Shown here in pieces: positions 18,799-22,969 of a DNA stretch of 22,969 bases; position 1 is the stretch's first letter; each line of letters opens with the position of its first letter. The position numbers were made by a program, and so were the translations under genes. The notes below the pieces were generated by a model. It had not been told where the DNA came from. It made no database searches and saw only the letters and a list, made by a program, of their open reading frames with translations. Source of the DNA: CAZCTC01 sp964501335 (lineage in GTDB: Bacteria; Chloroflexota; Anaerolineae; B4-G1; SLSP01); assembly GCA_964501335.1 (NCBI GenBank), contig CAZCTC010000102.1:1-22969 (forward strand). Reading direction: 5' to 3'.

Positions 18799-20787
18799 TT
18801 AAGGGCAGTTAAGAGTGTAGGCATTGTCGGGCAAAGGATTGCCCTGATTATCGACGGCCGGCAGCCGCTCGCCAGTCTGCGGATTCCAGATCCCGATCGT
18901 GATGGAATAGGGCCCTTGCGGCAGGGGGGCCAGTTTGCGATCTTCGGAGACTTCTTCTCCCGGTTGCCACTGGTCGAAGGGGAAGAGGTTGTAGAGGGGA
19001 TCCCCATCGGCCTGGGCCACGATTTCGCCATGTTCGCGGATATGGATAAAGGGTTTGACACTCCCGGCATGGGCGATCATACGCCAATGGAGACGGAGGA
19101 CCGAACTATCTTTGATAGGATCGAGATAGGCACACGAGACATAAGAAAGCTCGATGGCATTTCCAAACCGGGCCTCGATGTGGGTGTCGGGTTGGATCGG
19201 CGGATCGGTGCGCAAAGAATCCAGCCGGCCTGGAGAATTGAGCGGGAAAAGGTTGTTGGGAGCGTAGGTCGCCATTTCTATTTCTGTGGCCCGGCGTAGA
19301 TCGTCGGCCGTGGGCGCTTCTCCGGACGGTTCAATGGTAAAGGGGATATTTTCAGGCAGCAGATCCCCCCGGGCTTTGCCGACAGCCATTTCCGAGTCAC
19401 CGCCGTGGGCCTGGACGAACATATCGATGGTGGTCGGCGGCGGCAGCGGAATGACGCCTTCGTGGCCGAGCGGATAGGTGCGCTCTTTGAAGGTCATCCG
19501 GCCTGGCAAATTGATAAAAAGTGTGGGGTGGTTTGCATAGTCAAGCGTATCGCTCAGTAAATCCCCGGCCTGTTCGTAGATTTGACTTTCTTTGAAAAGG
19601 AACCAGCTTCCTGGAAGTAACAGGCCGATAAGAAGGGCTGATTGCCAGAGGACCTGAGGGAGGCGAGGCCGGTTTTCATCCGGATTGGAATGGAAGAAGG
19701 CAAATCCCCACAGCAGGGCGGCGCTGACTGCCACCGGATAGAAAACCCGGGGCGGATCGCGGTACCAGTTGAAGGCCTGGGTGGCGATCGGAATGGCGCT
19801 CCACAGGATCGCCCAGCCCATGCCGAAGAGGTAGATCCGGAAATTTTTTTGTCGATAGAGTCGCCAGCCCAATCCGATGAGGGTCAACAGGCCGATGACG
19901 GTCATCAGCAGGATTGCATCGAGGCCGGTGGACTTGCTCAGCGGGACGATCAACCAGGCGATGGGGAAGGTGAGGGTCTGGATCAGGACGACGAAGCTGT
20001 AACCCGGGTGCAATCCGGTGAAGAACTGGTGCGGCACCTCGCCGGCAAATCGGCTGATGCAGAAGAGCGGAATCAGCGAGACGGCGACGGCGGCCAGGGG
20101 CCAGATCCAGTCGCGCCGGTTGCGCTGTAAGTAGGGCTCAGCCAGCAAGGCGGCATAGAGGAAGAGGGCCGGCCCGGCGACGACGGCGCCTTCGTGGGCA
20201 AAGCCGGCCAGCAGGATCAGGAAAAGGGCCAGGATGTGAAGTAATGTTGAATTACGCCGATGGGCGACTCTGTAAATCAAGAGGGCGCCCAGGGTCAGCC
20301 CCAATGCCAGGGGATAAGAGAATGCGCTGGGCCAGAAAATGACATCGAAAGAAAAAGGAAAAAAACCGAAGAACCCGATGGCAGAAAAGAAAAGGATTAT
20401 GGGTATTTGGGCCGCCGTCAACTTTGATATGTCTTTTCCTCTCCAGTTTGCAGTGAGAACCAGTACGACGACCAGAACGACGCAGACCAGATGTCCGAAC
20501 ATGGTGAGCGGATGAAGCACTTCGGGCGTCAGATTGCCGGTCAACAGGTAGATCAGTTTCCAGATCAGATAGTGCAGGGGGCGATAATCTCCGTAGGGGC
20601 CGGCCTGGCTCCAGAAGGCCCAGATTGGAGTGGCTTTGGTCCAGGGCACCTGAAGCAGATCGTCGGAAAAGAAGGGGATTTTGGGCGCCAGGGACCAGGC
20701 ATTCATAATCAGGCCTAACAATAGGGCCCCCCATATCCACCAGGTTGGGATTCTGGATGATCTGACCTGAGTTTTTCCGGTCGTCAT
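18799..20787 (-). CDS. GT-C-like integral membrane glycosyltransferase or related protein, 662 aa
   Basis: About ten to eleven membrane helices fill residues ~14-415. The early loop after the first helix holds SDDLLQVPW (41-49) with an acidic pair where GT-C enzymes carry their catalytic Asp, and YRPLHYLIWKL (67-77) follows, as in polyprenyl-phosphate-sugar-dependent transferases. The remaining ~240 residues form a soluble, beta-rich extracytoplasmic domain. The donor and acceptor are unknown. The start overlaps the stop of the upstream gene by 4 nt (ATGA), so the two are translated together. Two family A copies follow the stop. It could instead be a transport or polymer-export protein, but the loop motif favours a glycosyltransferase. 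Confidence 0.8.
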   Translation of the reverse strand: MTTGKTQVRSSRIPTWWIWGALLLGLIMNAWSLAPKIPFFSDDLLQVPWTKATPIWAFWSQAGPYGDYRPLHYLIWKLIYLLTGNLTPEVLHPLTMFGHLVCVVLVVVLVLTANWRGKDISKLTAAQIPIILFFSAIGFFGFFPFSFDVIFWPSAFSYPLALGLTLGALLIYRVAHRRNSTLLHILALFLILLAGFAHEGAVVAGPALFLYAALLAEPYLQRNRRDWIWPLAAVAVSLIPLFCISRFAGEVPHQFFTGLHPGYSFVVLIQTLTFPIAWLIVPLSKSTGLDAILLMTVIGLLTLIGLGWRLYRQKNFRIYLFGMGWAILWSAIPIATQAFNWYRDPPRVFYPVAVSAALLWGFAFFHSNPDENRPRLPQVLWQSALLIGLLLPGSWFLFKESQIYEQAGDLLSDTLDYANHPTLFINLPGRMTFKERTYPLGHEGVIPLPPPTTIDMFVQAHGGDSEMAVGKARGDLLPENIPFTIEPSGEAPTADDLRRATEIEMATYAPNNLFPLNSPGRLDSLRTDPPIQPDTHIEARFGNAIELSYVSCAYLDPIKDSSVLRLHWRMIAHAGSVKPFIHIREHGEIVAQADGDPLYNLFPFDQWQPGEEVSEDRKLAPLPQGPYSITIGIWNPQTGERLPAVDNQGNPLPDNAYTLNCP

Positions 20788-22505
20788 GATTCGGCGGTCT
20801 CCAGCGTGAGAATGCGGCGCAGGACGGCGACTGTGGCCGCATAGGTGGGATCCATGCCGTAATAGGAGAGGTTGCGGGCTCCCAGGTTTTTGCCCTTACT
20901 CATCGGGGTATCCGAGGCGTAGTGCAGCGCGCCGACCTCAAAGGGGATCGGGTAGAGGTTGACCAGTTCGTCGGTGGGATAGCGGCGCGGGCGGATGAAT
21001 TCGTAGAGCGCGGAGAGATAGGGACCGGCTTCCATTTCTACGTCGGTATAACCGGCGTTGTGGAATCCGGTCATATAGGGCTGGTTTTGCAGGAAGGTGC
21101 CGCGCACGGTGATGGCCCGCTGGTTGTCGAGTACATCGCCGTAGACCAGATAGGGCGAGACATCGGCGGCCCGGAAGATATTTTCGAACATGTAGGTGTT
21201 TTCGGAGTGTTCGTCGTAGACCACATTGGGGATCAAGACATCGCCGACCTGCCCGTTGAGGGTGGCGGCCTTGCCGATGAAGTAGGTGCCGCAGAGTTCT
21301 CCCACGCTGGAGGCAATCTGCGAGAGCAGGTGATAGGCGGCAAAGCCCAGCGGATAGTCGATGTTAAAGATCAGGGCGCGGCTGGCCGCCAGTCGTTGTA
21401 GCGGCAGATCCTGCAGCCGGGGATCGAGGTCGGCCGGGATCAGGCGGGCGATGTCGATGATCTGGGCTTCGAGGTCGAAGGTGTGATGGCTGGGGATGCG
21501 GACGATGCCGCACCGTTGCTCATGGGCATTGCGTTCGGCCTTGAGATCCTGGCCTTCGGGTGTGGCCATATATTTCTTGAGCAGATAGTAGCGGAAGTTA
21601 TCGGGATTGCTGCGCACCTCGCCCCGTTCGATCCGGTTGAACTCTTCGCGGAGATCGGCGCCGGCGGTGGAGCCCAGATAGTTGCGCAGCCGCCCTTCCT
21701 GCCGCCGGGCAAAGCCGGTGAGCATGTTGATCAGGCTGTGGGTGTTGCTGGAGACAAAATAGACCGGGCGCTGGTGAAGTTCCAGCCCGGCCTGGGCTGC
21801 GATAATATGTTCCCACCATTGTTGGGTGGCCCGGCGGTAATCGACATGGGTGCCGGCCAGCAGGCGGACGGCGATCTTTTTGCGAGAGCTGGCGATCTCT
21901 CCCATGATCTTAGGGAAGCGGGCGCCGTAGAGATTTTCCAGGCGGTTCCAGTCGTCGAAGGAGAGCCTGAGGACCTGGCGGGTCTCTTCGCGGAGTTCCG
22001 AATCATGGGTGCCGTGGGCCGCCCAGTGTTGCAGCCGTTCGGAGAGACCGGATTGCAGGGCGATCAGGGCGTGCATTTTGTTCCATTCGATCTGGAAGGC
22101 GACCAGGATGGGGATGATATCGTCGATATCGGAGAGGCTGGCGATATAGGCGGCCAGCGTTTCTTTGCCGTCGTAGGCCATGCGGCGGCGGCGACCCGCT
22201 GCAGTGACGGGCTGCCAGTTTTCTATATCGGGGTAGCCGCGGCGGTGAAAGACTTCCTGGGTCTGGCCCAGGACGACCAGCCGGACGCCGGCCATACAGT
22301 CGGGCAGGCGCAGGCTGCTGTAGATGAAAGCCGACATATCGGGTTCGATTTCGTCGGCGCCCGGATGGAGGGAGGAGTTCATGCCGATGTGGGTTTCTCG
22401 CAGGGTGCGGATCTGGACTTCGTCGGAAGACCGCAGCAATGAGTAGTAGGTCCGCATGTAGAGTGTGATTTCGTCGGAGCTTTCGTGTGGAACAGTTCGT
22501 TTCAT
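20784..22505 (-). CDS. Uncharacterised 573-aa protein with nucleoside-phosphorylase-like C-terminal region
   Basis: No signal peptide or membrane helix. The N-terminal ~340 residues are helical, rich in Arg/Glu and not recognised. From ~375 on, patterns suggest the purine nucleoside phosphorylase/AMP nucleosidase fold: IFNIDYPLGFAAYHLL, then FIGKAATLNGQVGDVLIPN (glycine-rich block and GDVLIP) and finally DVEMEAGPYLSALYEF (the ME pair that holds ribose in that fold). This is motif-level recognition only. AAGGTG lies 5 nt before the ATG. Its last 4 nt overlap the GT-C-like gene, so the pair is an operon; a cytoplasmic enzyme paired with a membrane transferase suggests precursor supply, but this is inference. 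Confidence 0.8.
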   Translation of the reverse strand: MKRTVPHESSDEITLYMRTYYSLLRSSDEVQIRTLRETHIGMNSSLHPGADEIEPDMSAFIYSSLRLPDCMAGVRLVVLGQTQEVFHRRGYPDIENWQPVTAAGRRRRMAYDGKETLAAYIASLSDIDDIIPILVAFQIEWNKMHALIALQSGLSERLQHWAAHGTHDSELREETRQVLRLSFDDWNRLENLYGARFPKIMGEIASSRKKIAVRLLAGTHVDYRRATQQWWEHIIAAQAGLELHQRPVYFVSSNTHSLINMLTGFARRQEGRLRNYLGSTAGADLREEFNRIERGEVRSNPDNFRYYLLKKYMATPEGQDLKAERNAHEQRCGIVRIPSHHTFDLEAQIIDIARLIPADLDPRLQDLPLQRLAASRALIFNIDYPLGFAAYHLLSQIASSVGELCGTYFIGKAATLNGQVGDVLIPNVVYDEHSENTYMFENIFRAADVSPYLVYGDVLDNQRAITVRGTFLQNQPYMTGFHNAGYTDVEMEAGPYLSALYEFIRPRRYPTDELVNLYPIPFEVGALHYASDTPMSKGKNLGARNLSYYGMDPTYAATVAVLRRILTLETAES

Positions 22506-22602
22506 TAACTCACCTTTAGATCTTTTATTTTACCCGTTGTTGAAGGCGGACCTGTTCCCTTTTCAGGCAATTTAAGGTGTTGTGTCTGACGCCTTTAGCT
22601 TT

Positions 22603-22747
22603 CTTACGTCCCGCACCCGGTGCTTTCCTGGTAAAGGGCGACGCGCTGTGCGAAGCAGGGAGAGATATTTTTTGTTTATGTTTTGGCACGCTTCAGAAAG
22701 CGTGCCAAAACATAGGCTTTTTTTCTCCCGCTTTTCAGGGCCAACCG
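22603..22747 (-). repeat. Family A element, copy A12 (minus orientation)
   Basis: Read on the minus strand: H2 at 22678-22713 (ATGTTTTGGCACGC with its exact partner), tail with GCGTC/GACGT and inner ACC-A-GG against CC-G-GGT. The head runs into the N gap at 22748. In the + direction the hairpin is followed by seven Ts (GGCTTTTTTTCTCCC). It lies upstream of the gene 20784-22505. Confidence 0.85.
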
Positions 22748-22847
22748 NNNNNNNNNNNNNNNNNNNNNNNNNNNNNNNNNNNNNNNNNNNNNNNNNNNNN
22801 NNNNNNNNNNNNNNNNNNNNNNNNNNNNNNNNNNNNNNNNNNNNNNN
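22748..22847. other. Assembly gap of exactly 100 N
   Basis: The run is precisely 100 N, the usual placeholder for a gap of unknown length. The same 88-bp unit is visible on both sides, so a tandem repeat has probably stopped the assembly. Confidence 0.95.
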
Positions 22848-22969
22848 TACAGGTAGAGACTTTTTATTTATTTTTTGCGACTTCAGAAAGCGTGCCAAAA
22901 CATAGGTTTTTTTCCCCGCTTTTCAGGGCCAACCGTACAGGTAGAGACTTTTTATTTATTTTTTGCGAC
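22848..22969 (-). repeat. 88-bp tandem repeat holding partial family A copies (A13)
   Basis: TACAGGTAGAGACTTTTT starts at 22848 and again at 22936, an 88-nt period. Each unit carries the right arm and head side of a family A element (CTTCAGAAAGCGTGCC, AAAACATAGG, T-run, CGCTTTTCAGGGCCAACCG); the left arm is replaced by TTTATTTATTTTTTGCGA. The end of the window cuts the second unit. Confidence 0.8.

Noticed and set aside
18502..19299. Open frame of 265 codons (+)
   Set aside because: It crosses two family A copies and then lies antisense to the GT-C-like gene; composition is that of a shadow frame.
80..22747. Retron or group II intron RNA
   Set aside because: No reverse transcriptase gene is in the window and no domain V-like sequence could be seen; multiple short copies argue against a retron non-coding RNA.
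1..22969. tRNA, rRNA or transposase genes
   Set aside because: No cloverleaf, conserved rRNA block, DDE or HUH motif was found on reading both strands.

Overview
The window is a 23-kb stretch of a bacterial genome with long intergenic gaps. Compact soluble enzymes, RsbR-like PAS-STAS signalling, Shine-Dalgarno-led starts and several lineage-type hypothetical families suggest Chloroflexota (Anaerolineae-like). That placement is an inference from gene character only; no rRNA, tRNA or other marker gene is visible. A run of exactly 100 N near the right end (22748-22847) is a scaffold gap lying inside a repeat.

Layout. 1-269: tandem repeat copies. 270-2171: three small soluble proteins followed by a flavodoxin, all on +. 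2461-3510 (-): a sugar-phosphate isomerase (SIS) protein, divergent from a two-gene + operon (3630-6174) that encodes a PEP-synthase/rifampin-phosphotransferase-like enzyme split in two, with the ATP-grasp part second. 6273-8408 (-): a hemerythrin followed by a three-PAS plus STAS protein. 8858-11011 (-): a TetR regulator, a flavodoxin with a twin-arginine leader and a membrane protein; matching operators link the regulator to the flavodoxin genes. 11519-11929 (-): a small secreted protein bracketed by an inverted 13-mer. 12740-13234 (+): a tail-anchored protein with an internal duplication. 13834-15338 (-): a methyltransferase with a zinc ribbon and a membrane protein. 15459-16058 (-): NadD. 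16137-18380 (-): a xanthine dehydrogenase-type molybdenum subunit. 18799-22505 (-): a GT-C-like membrane protein and an unknown protein with a nucleoside-phosphorylase-like C-terminal part.

The most striking content is between the genes. An element of about 150 bp (called family A here) occurs about 13 times, complete or partial. It has a short head hairpin (H1), a near-perfect 16-bp hairpin with a TCTG/TCTT tetraloop (H2) and a conserved tail that can fold into a second stem (H3). H2 stem sequences differ between copies, yet both arms change together. Adjacent copies with almost identical tails carry different, self-complementary stems. H3 shows the same pattern. This is the signature of a selected, folded element (RNA or single-stranded DNA). 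No transposase, reverse transcriptase or Cas gene lies in the window. A second, smaller family (family B: a GC hairpin plus a conserved 13-mer) occurs around 11.1-12.0 kb.

Regulatory signals that can be read include a CRP/FNR-like site with a second palindrome upstream of the split enzyme, a sigma70-type promoter with TetR operator, a 19-bp palindrome upstream of hemerythrin, an extended -10 promoter pointing into a repeat cluster, and several intrinsic terminators.
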